From: Cohaesibacter sp. ES.047
GTDB taxonomy: Bacteria > Pseudomonadota > Alphaproteobacteria > Rhizobiales > Cohaesibacteraceae
Reading direction: 5' to 3'
DNA: 64,000 nucleotides
Assembly (NCBI RefSeq): GCF_900215505.1
Contig: NZ_LT907844.1
Location: 1,336,501-1,400,500 of the forward strand
Below, in pieces: positions 31,740 to 40,910 of the stretch. A program made the translations under genes and the position numbers. Every line of letters begins with the position of its first letter. Positions within the stretch are counted from its first letter, which is position 1. Under the pieces are notes generated by a model. That model made no database searches. It worked only from the letters and a program-made list of their open reading frames with translations, and had not been told where the DNA came from.

Positions 31740-31823
31740 CGCTTGAGTGAAGTGCGCCCGCTTTTGCGGGCGCAGTCTTTCCGCACAGTTTCGAAAAGCC
31801 TTAAGTGTTTAGGAGTTTGCCGC

Positions 31824-32831
31824 ATGGTCACCGAAGCCGCCGGGACCTCGTTGCTTTCGCAACGTTTGCCTGCCTGGATGCAGTCGAGATCTCCCCTTGT
31901 GCGTCTGGCACCGACGCTGATCGCACTTGTTGTGGCGATCATTGCTGTCACTATCTACAACCCCAACTTCATGAGCGGGGCCAATCTCAGTCGTCTTGCC
32001 GCTTCTTCGGCAATCCCGCTGTTGCTGGCGGTCGGGGTAACCTTTGTTATTCTGATGGGCAGTATCGATTTGTCGATTGAGGGGGTGCTTGCTCTTTCTG
32101 CGACGACAACCGTTTTGGTTCTGCAGATCGATCCCGGCCCAACTGGTAGCATTATCGCTCTTGTTGTTGCCGTCCTGACCGGAGCGGCAACCGGAACCGT
32201 CACCGGCCTGCTGCATACGGTTTTAAAAATCCCGTCTTTCATGGTGACGCTTGGCATGTGGTTCGTCTCCGCCGGTTTCGCAACGCTGCTGCTTGGTGGT
32301 GGTACGATTGCCGTGCGCAGCGCCGATTTGCGCGTCCTGATAATGAACCGTTTCCTTGGTCTGCCGCTCACCGTCTGGGTGACGCTGGTCGTTGTCTTGA
32401 TAGCAATAGTGATGCACTCAAGGACTCGCTTCGGACGCCATGTAATGGCTATTGGCGGCGAAGAATCCATTGCGCAGCTTGCCGGCCTGCCCATTAAACG
32501 CACGCGCGCGGCCGTGTTTGCCATAGCTGGCGGCTTTTATGGCCTGGCTGCGGCACTTGCTGTTGCCCAGCTGGGGCAGGGTAATGTCGATATCGGCGAG
32601 GGTCGTCTTTTCACAACAATTACCGCGGTGGTGCTTGGTGGTACGGCGCTCAGTGGCGGTGTTGGCGGTGTGGTCAACGCCATTCTCGGCGTGCTTCTGG
32701 TGGTCGTTCTGACCAATGGCATGATCCTGATGGGGGTGCCTCCCTATCTGCAGCAGGCCGTTCTGGGTGTTTTGATCATCATCGCGGTGGCATCATCGAC
32801 TGCCCGCAAGCGCGAGGGGATCTGCAAATGA
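31824..32831 (+). CDS. Sugar ABC transporter permease (RbsC type), first copy
   Basis: A 335-residue permease with about ten membrane helices. RbsC-type blocks are VGVTFVILMGSIDLSIEGVL and GLPIKRTRAAVFAIAGGFYG, which contacts the ATPase. The Met at 31824 follows AGGAG; the longer frame to 31743 has no conserved sequence. Its stop overlaps the ATPase start by four bases. It probably forms a heterodimer with the second permease at 34330. Confidence 0.93.
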   Translation: MVTEAAGTSLLSQRLPAWMQSRSPLVRLAPTLIALVVAIIAVTIYNPNFMSGANLSRLAASSAIPLLLAVGVTFVILMGSIDLSIEGVLALSATTTVLVLQIDPGPTGSIIALVVAVLTGAATGTVTGLLHTVLKIPSFMVTLGMWFVSAGFATLLLGGGTIAVRSADLRVLIMNRFLGLPLTVWVTLVVVLIAIVMHSRTRFGRHVMAIGGEESIAQLAGLPIKRTRAAVFAIAGGFYGLAAALAVAQLGQGNVDIGEGRLFTTITAVVLGGTALSGGVGGVVNAILGVLLVVVLTNGMILMGVPPYLQQAVLGVLIIIAVASSTARKREGICK

Positions 32832-34333
32832 CCATTCGGCTTGAGAATATTACAAAAATCTATGGACCGGTTACTGCGATCAAAAAGGCGAACATAGAAA
32901 TCAATCCCGGAGAAGTGGTTGGTCTCGTGGGCGAGAATGGCGCGGGCAAGTCAACCCTGATGCGTGTCCTTGCCGGGGGTACAAAGCCCACGTCGGGTAC
33001 CTATCTCATCGATGGCGAGCCGGTTCAGTTCAATGGCCCGCTCGACGCCAATGACGCGGGCATTGCCATGGTCTATCAGGAGCAATCGCTGATTTTGACC
33101 ATGTCTGTTGCCGAGAACATGTATCTCGGTCAGGAAGGGCGTTTTTTGAAGCATGGCCTTGTTGACCATGATGCCATGCGCAAGGCAGCAAAACGCAACC
33201 TTGAAAAAGTTGGTGTTGATGTCGACCCGGCGATGATCGCGGGCGATCTCAGCTTTGCCCAGCGCCAGATGGTTGAACTTGCCAAGGCACTGACCCTTGA
33301 GGAGCGCACATCGGACCGGCTGATCGTTCTCCTCGATGAACCGACATCGGTGCTTGAGCAGGCAGAAATCGACGTGCTGTTTGCGCGTATCCGCGACCTC
33401 AAGAGCCGAGCGAGCTTTATATTCGTGTCGCACAGGCTTGATGAGGTTCTGGCGATTTCGGACCGCATCTATGTGATGAAGGATGCCGAAGTCGTCGCCG
33501 AAATGCCTGTATCAGAGTCCCATGAAACCAAGCTGCACGAAATCATGGTGGGGCGCACGCTTGAGCATAATTTCTATCTCGAGGACCGGCAGGTGGCGCC
33601 GCAAAACACGGTCGCGCTGGAATTGCGTCATCTTGGTCGGGACAATGCGTTCAAGGATGTCAGCCTTGAAATTCATCTCGGCGAAGTGCTGGGGATTGCC
33701 GGTGTGATCGGCTCAGGCCGGGAGGCGCTCGTGCGGGCCGTCTTTGGCATGGAGCCTGCGAAAAGCGGCGATATTCTTCTGCATGGCAAGAAGGTCGATA
33801 TTCCCGACCCCTCGATCGCAGTCAAGCATGGCATCGGTTTTGTGCCCTCGGAACGTGCCACGGAAGGCATGGTGGCCATGCTGTCGATTTCGGAGAACAT
33901 TTCGCTTGCCAATCTTGATAGCGTAAAAGGGCCGCTTGGTCTGAGCAAGGGGAAGGAAACCTCGCTTGCCAAACGCTGGATCGAGCGTCTGAGCATCAGG
34001 GCTCCGGGCCCAGAAGCCCCGATCCGTTCGTTATCGGGCGGCAACCAGCAAAAGGTTGTGATCGCCAAATGGCTCAATGCGCAATCGAAGGTTCTTATCC
34101 TCGACCACCCCACACGCGGGGTCGATGTGGGAGCCAAGCATGAGGTGTTCAGCCTCATTCGCGATCTTTGCGAGGAAGGCTATGCTATTCTCCTGCTGGC
34201 CGACACGCTTGCAGAGACCATTGGCCTGTCGCACCGCGTGCTTGTGATGCGCGATGGCGAATTGCAGGCCGAAATCGATGCGTCCGCCGGCAACAAGCCA
34301 TCTCAGACAAGTATTGTGGAGCACATGGTATGA
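32828..34333 (+). CDS. Sugar ABC transporter ATPase with two nucleotide-binding domains
   Basis: A 501-residue RbsA/MglA-type double ATPase. Domain 1 has Walker A GENGAGKST and Walker B LIVLLDEPTS; its signature region reads LSFAQRQMVELAKAL. Domain 2 has the expected degenerate Walker A (GVIGSGREAL), signature LSGGNQQKV, and Walker B ILDHPTRGVDVGAK, in which the catalytic Glu is His. So the second site is probably weak or inactive in hydrolysis. Overlaps both permease genes by four bases. Drives uptake of the operon's sugar. Confidence 0.93.
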   Translation: MTIRLENITKIYGPVTAIKKANIEINPGEVVGLVGENGAGKSTLMRVLAGGTKPTSGTYLIDGEPVQFNGPLDANDAGIAMVYQEQSLILTMSVAENMYLGQEGRFLKHGLVDHDAMRKAAKRNLEKVGVDVDPAMIAGDLSFAQRQMVELAKALTLEERTSDRLIVLLDEPTSVLEQAEIDVLFARIRDLKSRASFIFVSHRLDEVLAISDRIYVMKDAEVVAEMPVSESHETKLHEIMVGRTLEHNFYLEDRQVAPQNTVALELRHLGRDNAFKDVSLEIHLGEVLGIAGVIGSGREALVRAVFGMEPAKSGDILLHGKKVDIPDPSIAVKHGIGFVPSERATEGMVAMLSISENISLANLDSVKGPLGLSKGKETSLAKRWIERLSIRAPGPEAPIRSLSGGNQQKVVIAKWLNAQSKVLILDHPTRGVDVGAKHEVFSLIRDLCEEGYAILLLADTLAETIGLSHRVLVMRDGELQAEIDASAGNKPSQTSIVEHMV

Positions 34334-35283
34334 GCGGTTTCAAATTCTCCCGTCAGCTTATGCTTGAGGCAGCGCCGACGCTGTTTCTCATCATCCTTTC
34401 TGTTCTCATTATCATGGCCTCGCCAGGCTTTTTCAGCGGAAGCACCATTTTGGTGGTGCTGGCGGATGCGGTGGTGCTTTTCACCCTTGCGGCGGGGCTT
34501 TCTTTCGTGATCCTTTTGGGGTCGATTGATCTGTCGGTTCCCGCGGTCGCCTCGCTCGGCGGGGTGATTGTCGCGCTGACCATCCCAACGCTTGGTTTCG
34601 CCGCCTATCCGGTTGCGATTGCGGTCGGGGCGCTTGCCGGTCTGATGTCGGGCATGGTGCATGTGCATCTGCGCGTTCCATCCTTCATTGCAACCCTCGC
34701 AACGGGCGGTGTGGTGACCGGGCTGGCGCTGTTCGTGTCTGGCTCGCAGACCGTGACCATCGAGGCGGCCTATCGGGGCGTGTTGACGCCGGTGATCAGC
34801 TCCACAGCGGGCTTTCCCAATATCATCATCATTGGTGCGGTTATCTGCCTGATCGGCATGTATATCCAACGCTACACAAAGTTTGGGCGTGCCATTCGCG
34901 CCATCGGCGCGGGTGAAAGCGCTGTGCGGGCATCAGGCATCCATGTGGGGAACAACAAGCTCTTGGCCTTTGTCATGGCGTCAGCCTTTGCAGCTGCGGG
35001 CGGGGCGTTGCTCGCAGCACGCATGACAAGCGGCAATCCTGCGGGTGCCGATCAATTGCTGCTGCCTGCGATCGCAGCAGTACTCGTGGGCGGTACGGCA
35101 ATCACCGGCGGGACCGGTGGTGTGGGCCATACAGTGGTCGGCACGCTCATCGTCATTGTCATGCGTATCGGCATGACGTTCATGGGCGTCGACGCCTTCG
35201 CACAACAAATCCTGTTCGGTAGTGTTCTGATCTGCGCCATCGCATTGACGCTGAACCGGGATTTGCTGCAGGTCGTGAAATAG
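34330..35283 (+). CDS. Sugar ABC transporter permease (RbsC type), second copy
   Basis: A 317-residue permease with about ten helices. RbsC-type core is AAGLSFVILLGSIDLSVPAV, with FGRAIRAIGAGESAVRASG as the cytoplasmic coupling loop. The start (GTATGAGC) overlaps the ATPase stop by four bases. Paired with the permease at 31824. The two permeases are not close copies, which fits a heterodimeric importer. Confidence 0.93.
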   Translation: MSGFKFSRQLMLEAAPTLFLIILSVLIIMASPGFFSGSTILVVLADAVVLFTLAAGLSFVILLGSIDLSVPAVASLGGVIVALTIPTLGFAAYPVAIAVGALAGLMSGMVHVHLRVPSFIATLATGGVVTGLALFVSGSQTVTIEAAYRGVLTPVISSTAGFPNIIIIGAVICLIGMYIQRYTKFGRAIRAIGAGESAVRASGIHVGNNKLLAFVMASAFAAAGGALLAARMTSGNPAGADQLLLPAIAAVLVGGTAITGGTGGVGHTVVGTLIVIVMRIGMTFMGVDAFAQQILFGSVLICAIALTLNRDLLQVVK

Positions 35284-35312
35284 GAAAATTCAAACTCCCT
35301 GGAGAAAGAAAA

Positions 35313-36089
35313 ATGGATCTCAATCTCAAAGGCAAAGTCGCAGTCATCACCGGCGCATCTGCGGGTATCGGGCTTGCTGTCGCGGAAGGCCTTGCGGCCG
35401 AAGGCGTGTGCGTTCTGATCAATGGCCGCCGCGCCGACAAGGTCAAGGAAGCTTGCGACAAGATCGGTGCGCTTGCTGTGCCCGCCGTTGGCGATGTCTC
35501 GACGCTTGAAGGCGTTGCTGCCGTCATCGAAGCGGCAGAGAAAGCAGGCGGAGCCGATATTCTCATCAACAATGCGGGTACCGGTTCGAATGAAACCATC
35601 ATGGAGGCGGGCGACGAGAAGTGGCAAGCCTATTGGGATCTGCACGTGATGGCCGCAATCCGCCTGTCGCGCGGGCTTGTGCCGCATATGGAGAAGAAAG
35701 GCGCCGGCATTGTGCTCAACACCGGTTCTATCTGCGCAGCGCAGCCACTGTGGTACGAGCCGATCTACAATGTGACCAAAGCAGCGCTGATGATGTTCTC
35801 GCGCACCCTTGCAACCGAGGTTGTGGGCAAGAACATCCGCGTGAACTGCGTCAATCCAGGTCTTGTGCAGACACCGGATTGGGAAAATACAGCTCGCGAG
35901 TTGACGGCCGACAAGGGCGGTGACTGGCAGGGGTATCTGCAAGAAGTCGCAGAAGAACATGCGCCCATCAACCGCTTCTGTTCACCGCAGGAACTGGCCG
36001 ATTTTTATGTATTCCTGTGTTCCGACCGTGCCAGCTATTCGATAGGCTCCACCTACTATGTGGATGGCGGCATGAAGATGACCGTCTAG
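35313..36089 (+). CDS. Short-chain dehydrogenase/reductase
   Basis: A 258-residue SDR of the classical type. The NAD(P)-binding motif is TGASAGIG, the structural [10 protein letters not shown] follows, the catalytic Ser lies in NTGSICA, and YNVTK is the catalytic Tyr-Lys pair ([14 protein letters not shown]). The C-terminus [16 protein letters not shown] is normal. It follows the permease by 29 bases in the operon, with GGAGAAAG ahead of the ATG. Probably oxidises a sugar, sugar acid or polyol imported by the ABC system. Substrate unknown. Confidence 0.92.
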   Translation: MDLNLKGKVAVITGASAGIGLAVAEGLAAEGVCVLINGRRADKVKEACDKIGALAVPAVGDVSTLEGVAAVIEAAEKAGGADILINNAGTGSNETIMEAGDEKWQAYWDLHVMAAIRLSRGLVPHMEKKGAGIVLNTGSICAAQPLWYEPIYNVTKAALMMFSRTLATEVVGKNIRVNCVNPGLVQTPDWENTARELTADKGGDWQGYLQEVAEEHAPINRFCSPQELADFYVFLCSDRASYSIGSTYYVDGGMKMTV

Positions 36090-36201
36090 TCAATTAGCAC
36101 GCGGGGCCGGTGATGCCGGCTCCGCAAGATGTTTCGCAAAGGCACGCTTGCTCCTTTGCGTCCAAGTCCAAACTCAGAATTCAGCCTTTTGGGAGGAAAC
36201 C

Positions 36202-37251
36202 ATGCGTGCACTCGTTCTGGAAAAGAAAGACGAGCTGTCCATAAGGGATATTGATCTGCCGACCGTGACGGGGCCGGACGACGTCAAGATTGCCATTCAT
36301 ACGGTCGGCGTGTGTGGGAGTGACGTGCACTATTACACCCATGGCGGCATTGGCGACTATATCGTCCGTGAGCCGATGGTTTTGGGCCATGAAGGTTCGG
36401 GAACCGTGGTGGAAGTGGGGGCGAATGTCACCAACTTCCAAGTTGGAGATCGTGTCTGCATGGAGCCAGGCGTGCCGGATCTTTCTTCGCGTGCCTCAAA
36501 GCTTGGTATTTACAATGTCGATCCAGCCGTAACCTTTTGGGCCACCCCGCCGGACCATGGCATCCTTGCGCCCTACGCACTGCACAAGGCAGCCTTCACC
36601 TACAAGCTGCCCGAGAATGTCAGCTTTGAGGAAGGCGCCCTTGTCGAACCTTTCGCCATCGGTATGCAGGCTGCTGCGAAGGCCTCGATCAACCCGGGTG
36701 ACGTTGCGGTGGTTATTGGTGCAGGCACCATCGGCGTGATGGTTGCCTTGGCGGCTCTTGCGGGCGGTTGCTCGAAGGTGATCATTTCCGATGTTTCCGA
36801 CCACAAGCTCGCCATCGCTGCAGGCTATAACGGCATCGAGCCGGTCAATGTTGCCAAGCAGAGCCTTGAAGAGGCGGTGAACGCGAAGACCGACAATTGG
36901 GGTGCTGATGTTGTTTTTGAGGCGTCGGGCAGTCCGAAAGTTTACGATGACATAATCAGGGCCGTGCGGCCCGGTGGCACACTGGTTCTCGTAGGCCTGC
37001 CACCCGACCGCGTACAGTTCAATGTCAACGCGGCGATTGCCAAGGAAATCAGCATCAAAACAGTGTTCCGTTACGCCAATGTATTTGACCGTGCCCTGGC
37101 GTTGATCGCTTCGGGCAAAGTCGATCTCAAGCCGCTGATTTCGGAAACCTATGTTTTTGAAGATGCCATTGCAGCGTTTGACCGCGCCGCGGAAGGTCGC
37201 CCGACCGACGTCAAAATCCAGATCAAGGTCGAAAACGAGGTCAAGGGTTAA
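36202..37251 (+). CDS. Zinc-dependent polyol dehydrogenase (xylitol/sorbitol type)
   Basis: A 349-residue medium-chain dehydrogenase. Catalytic zinc ligands are in [10 protein letters not shown] (Cys) and VLGHEGSG (His, Glu). The block [20 protein letters not shown] then WATPPDHG is the sorbitol/xylitol dehydrogenase form in which the structural-zinc cysteines are missing. The NAD motif is [16 protein letters not shown]. Start at 36202 (after GGGAGGAAAC); the longer frame adds no conserved residues. It probably oxidises a polyol to a ketose, working with the ABC operon before it. A paralogue is at 54666-55709. Confidence 0.93.
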   Translation: MRALVLEKKDELSIRDIDLPTVTGPDDVKIAIHTVGVCGSDVHYYTHGGIGDYIVREPMVLGHEGSGTVVEVGANVTNFQVGDRVCMEPGVPDLSSRASKLGIYNVDPAVTFWATPPDHGILAPYALHKAAFTYKLPENVSFEEGALVEPFAIGMQAAAKASINPGDVAVVIGAGTIGVMVALAALAGGCSKVIISDVSDHKLAIAAGYNGIEPVNVAKQSLEEAVNAKTDNWGADVVFEASGSPKVYDDIIRAVRPGGTLVLVGLPPDRVQFNVNAAIAKEISIKTVFRYANVFDRALALIASGKVDLKPLISETYVFEDAIAAFDRAAEGRPTDVKIQIKVENEVKG

Positions 37252-37268
37252 AGCTCCTCCTCCCAGAA

Positions 37269-37308
37269 GGGCCCGCCAGCAGCTACCTTTATATGGCGGG
37301 CCCTTTCA
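37269..37308 (+). terminator. Rho-independent-type terminator after the sugar operon
   Basis: GGGCCCGCCA (37269-37278) pairs perfectly with TGGCGGGCCC (37294-37303), followed by TTTCATT. The 10-base stem after the dehydrogenase should end the operon. Confidence 0.8.
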
Positions 37309-37319
37309 TTGTCCCAACA

Positions 37320-37690
37320 CTGGATGACCTATGACTGAGATGCTTGCCGACCGATAAAGAAGAATTTCTGGCGTGGTTTGAAAGCCTCGGCCTGGTCATT
37401 CCAGTGAGTGGTTCAAAGTCCGTTGCGTCCTGCCTCGAAGCCCTAAATGCACTTGTCACTGGCGGGGCTGTTGCCATCCAAATCACCTTGCACACCGAGA
37501 TCTCACCCAAGGCACTGGAGGCCTGTCGTGAGGCCCACCTAGACATCGTTCTGGGTGCGGGCAGCGTGATGCATCAGACGCGTTACGATCTGGCCGAAGC
37601 TCTGTGGGCGGACTTCACCATTGCGCCGGGCCGGTGCCCGGGGCTGCGATGTCTAGGTGCTTTTGCGGCACCCGCCAGCAGCCCATCATC
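37320..37690 (+). pseudogene. Truncated KDPG-aldolase-like gene
   Basis: A frame from about 37344 shows the (2-keto-3-deoxy-6-phosphogluconate) aldolase pattern: LVIPVSGSKSVASCLEALNA, GGAVAIQITLHTEISPKALE, and DIVLGAGSVMHQ then TIAPGRCPG. The first Met (ATG at 37331) is out of frame with this, and the end, including the Schiff-base Lys, is lost near 37690 close to the IS630 insertion. Truncated and frameshifted, so inactive. It follows the dehydrogenase terminator by only a few bases. Confidence 0.7.
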
Positions 37691-37721
37691 GGTCGTACTT
37701 TTGACCTCATACCAACGGCAT

Positions 37722-38282
37722 TTAATTCTGACCTTCTTGAGCCCATTTTCTCATACCTATTGAATGGATGATGGTTGGGTTGGCGGAGAGGCTCTTCCAT
37801 GCTTGGCAACCAGCATCAAGAATGGCGGCATAGTCTTCGAAGACCCGATTGGACAGGAAGGTACCGCGCAGATACTGCCAAATATTCTCAACTGGGTTCA
37901 GTTCCGGTGATTTGGAAGGCAACAGGAGGATGGTGATATTCTTGGGCACGTTGAGTCTGCTTGTCGTATGCCATCCGGCACGATCCATCAGCACCACGGC
38001 ATGAGCGCCGCGCGCCACTGTCCTTGAGACTTCTTCGAGGTGCATTTGCATGGCCTGTGTATTTGCAAAAGGCATCATCAATCCCGCGCCAACGCCACGC
38101 GCTGGACATATTGCACCGAACAGATAGGCATTTTTATATCGCTGATCGGCTGGCAGACGTGGTCTGGTTCCCTTTTTTGCCCATAGTCGGGCCAGTCCAT
38201 TCTTCTGACCAAGCCTAGCCTCATCTTGCCACCAAATCTCGATGGGCTTGTTCTTTGGCAAATGGCCTACATGCGCTGCCAA
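37722..38282 (-). CDS. IS630-family transposase, catalytic part (orfB)
   Basis: About 186 residues of the DDE domain: KPIEIWWQDEARLGQKNGLA (first Asp), VVLMDRAGWHTTSRL (second Asp) and SPELNPVENIWQYLR (Glu). It has no own ribosome binding site. It is probably made by a frameshift from orfA, since the frame before includes FSATLAAHVGHLPKNKP immediately after a run of seven A. Confidence 0.88.
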   Translation of the reverse strand: MAAHVGHLPKNKPIEIWWQDEARLGQKNGLARLWAKKGTRPRLPADQRYKNAYLFGAICPARGVGAGLMMPFANTQAMQMHLEEVSRTVARGAHAVVLMDRAGWHTTSRLNVPKNITILLLPSKSPELNPVENIWQYLRGTFLSNRVFEDYAAILDAGCQAWKSLSANPTIIHSIGMRKWAQEGQN

Positions 38283-38855
38283 CGTTGCGGAGAAGTTTTT
38301 TTGAAAGCATCAATGACTTCAGGCTTTTGTTCTGGATGTTGAGGTCGACCAGATATGCGCACATACCCCATGCGGCGCAAAAGATCCCGTACTCCACGTT
38401 CCTTGTAGGAGACCCCAAACCGCTCTTGGATCACACGCACCAGATCCTGGCTACGCCAGACAGAGACGCCGTCCTTCTCAGGATCAGGACCGGTTTCAAC
38501 GATAGCAACAAACTCTTCGAGCTGTTCTGGGCTCAAGCGCATGGGAGCGCCGGTTGCTTTGATGTCGACAAGACCATCGGTGCCTTGCTCATTGAAGCGA
38601 AGAACCCAATCTCGCAAAGTCTGGCGGTCCATACCGCCGACTTTGGCGGCATCAGCACGGTTCATGCCGTCATAGACAGCCGCAATGGCCAGTAGGCGGC
38701 GGCTCTGTTTGGCATTGCGGCATCCTTTGGCAAGACGGCGCAAACTATCGGCGTCAAAAGCATCGCTAAGAATCAAAGCGGCAGACATGGCAAAATCTCC
38801 TTTGCCATGTTGAATCACGCCAGTGCTAAAAATGGAATCCCTAAAGAGTCAGAAC
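37725..38855 (-). mobile_element. IS630-family insertion sequence
   Basis: Two overlapping transposase frames are read leftwards. Imperfect inverted ends begin TTCTGAC, then CTT-like sequence and CCATTTT, at the left (37726) and, on the complementary strand, at the right (38855). The exact ends and TA duplication could not be fixed by eye. It separates the aldolase fragment from the ABC genes. Confidence 0.8.
38267..38788 (-). CDS. IS630-family transposase, DNA-binding part (orfA)
   Basis: A 173-residue protein using the Met at 38788. It has two helix-turn-helix blocks (RRLLAIAAVYDGMNRADAAK with GMDRQTLRDWVLRFNEQG, and the region to GVSYKERGVRDLLRRMGYVR), the usual IS630 head. Its end overlaps orfB by 16 bases around a heptamer of A (AAAAAAAC), the kind of site used for -1 frameshifting. 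Confidence 0.88.
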   Translation of the reverse strand: MSAALILSDAFDADSLRRLAKGCRNAKQSRRLLAIAAVYDGMNRADAAKVGGMDRQTLRDWVLRFNEQGTDGLVDIKATGAPMRLSPEQLEEFVAIVETGPDPEKDGVSVWRSQDLVRVIQERFGVSYKERGVRDLLRRMGYVRISGRPQHPEQKPEVIDAFKKTSPQRWQRM

Positions 38856-38902
38856 TTCACGCCCTTGGTATTACGCTTCGGCAAGGACCAGCGCGGCTAA
38901 TG

Positions 38903-39676
38903 CTAGTAGGGGAAAATCCAGAGGTGCCCTGTTGTCGGGTGCCTATCGATTGTGGCGTCGATCCGATAGATGTCCCTTAAAAGCTCTTTCGTCAGCACCG
39001 CTTCGGGCGTGCCCGATGCGACCAACTGGCCTTTGTTCAGGATACACAATCGATCGCAGAAGACGGCAGCCAGATTGAGGTCATGCAGGGCTGCGATGAC
39101 CGTTGTTTTCAATGACTTCACAAGCTGCAGCAACTGTAGCTGATGGTGGATATCGAGATGGTTGGTGGGCTCGTCAAGGACAAGGATGCGCGGCTGCTGC
39201 ACAAGCGTCCGGGCGAGCAGGGCGCGTTGACGCTCTCCGCCCGACAGGGTCGAGAAAGACCGGTCTTGCATGGGGCCGAGATTGAGCAACTCGATCGCAC
39301 TGTCGATGAGCCTGTGATCATGGGGTGTGTCAGGAGACAGCAAGCGTTTGTGGGCTGAGCGCCCCATTGCGATGATGTCCCGTGTCGTCAGGGGAAAGTC
39401 CGTCGGCATGTCCTGCAACACCGCGCCGATATTCTGCGCGACCCATTCGGTTGACTGTTGCCAGACATCCTTGCCGTTGACCGTGATACTTCCCGCCGAA
39501 GGGCGATTGAGGTGATAGATGGTGCCAAGCAGCGACGATTTCCCGGCGCCATTGGGGCCCAGAATGCCGACGATCTCGCCTGCGTACACCTCAAGCGAGA
39601 CATTGTCGACAAGCTTGGCAGTGCCGACCTCGTAGGTCACCTTGTCCATCAGTAGAGTGCCGGGTTCAATCGTCAT
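38903..39676 (-). CDS. Cobalamin/siderophore-type ABC transporter ATPase
   Basis: A 257-residue FecE/BtuD-type ATPase. Walker A is GPNGAGKSS, the signature LSGGERQRALLARTL, Walker B LVLDEPTNHLD, and the H-loop ALHDLNLAA. Its start overlaps the permease stop by four bases (ATGA). Last gene of a leftward operon whose leader is a cobalamin riboswitch, so the imported substrate is probably cobalamin or a precursor. Confidence 0.95.
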   Translation of the reverse strand: MTIEPGTLLMDKVTYEVGTAKLVDNVSLEVYAGEIVGILGPNGAGKSSLLGTIYHLNRPSAGSITVNGKDVWQQSTEWVAQNIGAVLQDMPTDFPLTTRDIIAMGRSAHKRLLSPDTPHDHRLIDSAIELLNLGPMQDRSFSTLSGGERQRALLARTLVQQPRILVLDEPTNHLDIHHQLQLLQLVKSLKTTVIAALHDLNLAAVFCDRLCILNKGQLVASGTPEAVLTKELLRDIYRIDATIDRHPTTGHLWIFPY

Positions 39677-40854
39677 TTCGGCAGTCCCTGTGATCTTGCG
39701 TCCCGGCGCAGCAGCCAGATGAAAAATGGCCCTCCGACCAGAGACGTGACAATGCCAACCGGTAGCTCGAGCGGTGAGATGATCGTGCGGGCAAGAAGGT
39801 CTGCGGCCACCGTGAAGCTCGCCCCCGTCAAGGTCACCGCGATCAAGGCCCGCCGATGGTCAGCGCCCACCAGAAACCGAACGATATGGGGCATGATGAG
39901 GCCAACGAAGCTGATCACACCTGCCAGCGAGACCATGATGCCGGTGAGAGCTGCGGTCAGCAGAAACATCACTTTACGAAACCGGGCAACATCAAGTCCT
40001 AAGGCAATGGCGCTCTCATCTCCGGCCAATAGGAGATTGAGGCGTCTTGCTTGCAGCAGCATGATGATGAGGCCGACGAACAGCGTGATGGTTGGCAAAG
40101 GCAGGAGCTTCCACTGCGCCGTGCCAAAGCCACCCAGTGTCCAGAACAAAACCCGTGAGGCCAATTGCGGGTCGGGCGAGGTCAAGACGATCATGCTCGT
40201 TAGTGCCGAGAGGATGGCGCTCATGGCGACCCCTGCCAGAACAAGGCGCGTCGGCGTGATTTGTCCGCCGGTTCTGGCCACCCAGAAAACAATCGCCAAA
40301 GTGATCAAGCCGCCCAGAAACGCGGATATGTGAAGGGTGAAGACGCCAAAGCCGATCAGGCCCCAGCGCATGACAATCACCGCCCCGGTCGCAGCCCCCG
40401 AAGACACCCCCAGAATGCTCGGGCCAGCCAGGGGATTGCGCACGATTGCCTGAATGGTCATGCCGGTCGCCCCAAGGCTTCCGCCAACAATGGCTGCCAA
40501 GACGACGCGCGGGATGCGGGACTGGATGACGATGACTTCGTGGGCGTGGCGCCAGTCAGGGGTGATCACGCTATCGCCCAAGAGTGCATTGGCCAGTATC
40601 TTGATCGCTGTCGTTGCCGGGATATGAACCGAGCCGAGCATGAGCCCCGCAAGGGCCATGAGCACCAACAACAAGCAAAGCCCCAAAAGGACAACAATAT
40701 ACTGCCGCCGGGCAATCGACCGACGCTCAGATTGAGCAGACGCAGACAGGTCTTTTGCCCCGATCTGAGCCGCTGATGCTGGCGTTTGCAATGCGGCAAT
40801 CAATTGGGCTTGCCGGTCGGTTTCGGCGGCGCTTTTTGTTGGAAAAATCGACAT
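39673..40854 (-). CDS. BtuC/FecCD-type ABC transporter permease
   Basis: A 393-residue permease with about ten helices. It has an unusually long cytoplasmic head of about 45 residues before the first helix (IVVLLGLCLLLVLMALAGLM). The FecCD core has GVSSGAATGAVIV and ISFVGLIMPHIVRFLVG, with the EAA-like coupling loop near DHRRALIAV. I chose the ATG at 40854 over an upstream TTG. Together with the ATPase and binding protein it forms a complete importer. Confidence 0.93.
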   Translation of the reverse strand: MSIFPTKSAAETDRQAQLIAALQTPASAAQIGAKDLSASAQSERRSIARRQYIVVLLGLCLLLVLMALAGLMLGSVHIPATTAIKILANALLGDSVITPDWRHAHEVIVIQSRIPRVVLAAIVGGSLGATGMTIQAIVRNPLAGPSILGVSSGAATGAVIVMRWGLIGFGVFTLHISAFLGGLITLAIVFWVARTGGQITPTRLVLAGVAMSAILSALTSMIVLTSPDPQLASRVLFWTLGGFGTAQWKLLPLPTITLFVGLIIMLLQARRLNLLLAGDESAIALGLDVARFRKVMFLLTAALTGIMVSLAGVISFVGLIMPHIVRFLVGADHRRALIAVTLTGASFTVAADLLARTIISPLELPVGIVTSLVGGPFFIWLLRRDARSQGLPK

Positions 40855-40910
40855 GATTTTCTTCAAGGGATTGGCGATGGCCCGATATCAGGCCACCGCT
40901 AATTCAGCCC

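Noticed and set aside
34168-34329. N-terminal extension of the second sugar permease
   Set aside because: It lies inside the ATPase gene in another frame and lacks any permease sequence; the start at 34330 overlaps the ATPase stop as in other genes here.
35052-35960. 302-codon leftward frame across the permease and SDR genes
   Set aside because: Antisense to two well-supported genes; the translation shows no domain and has high His/Cys/Arg content typical of an antisense frame.
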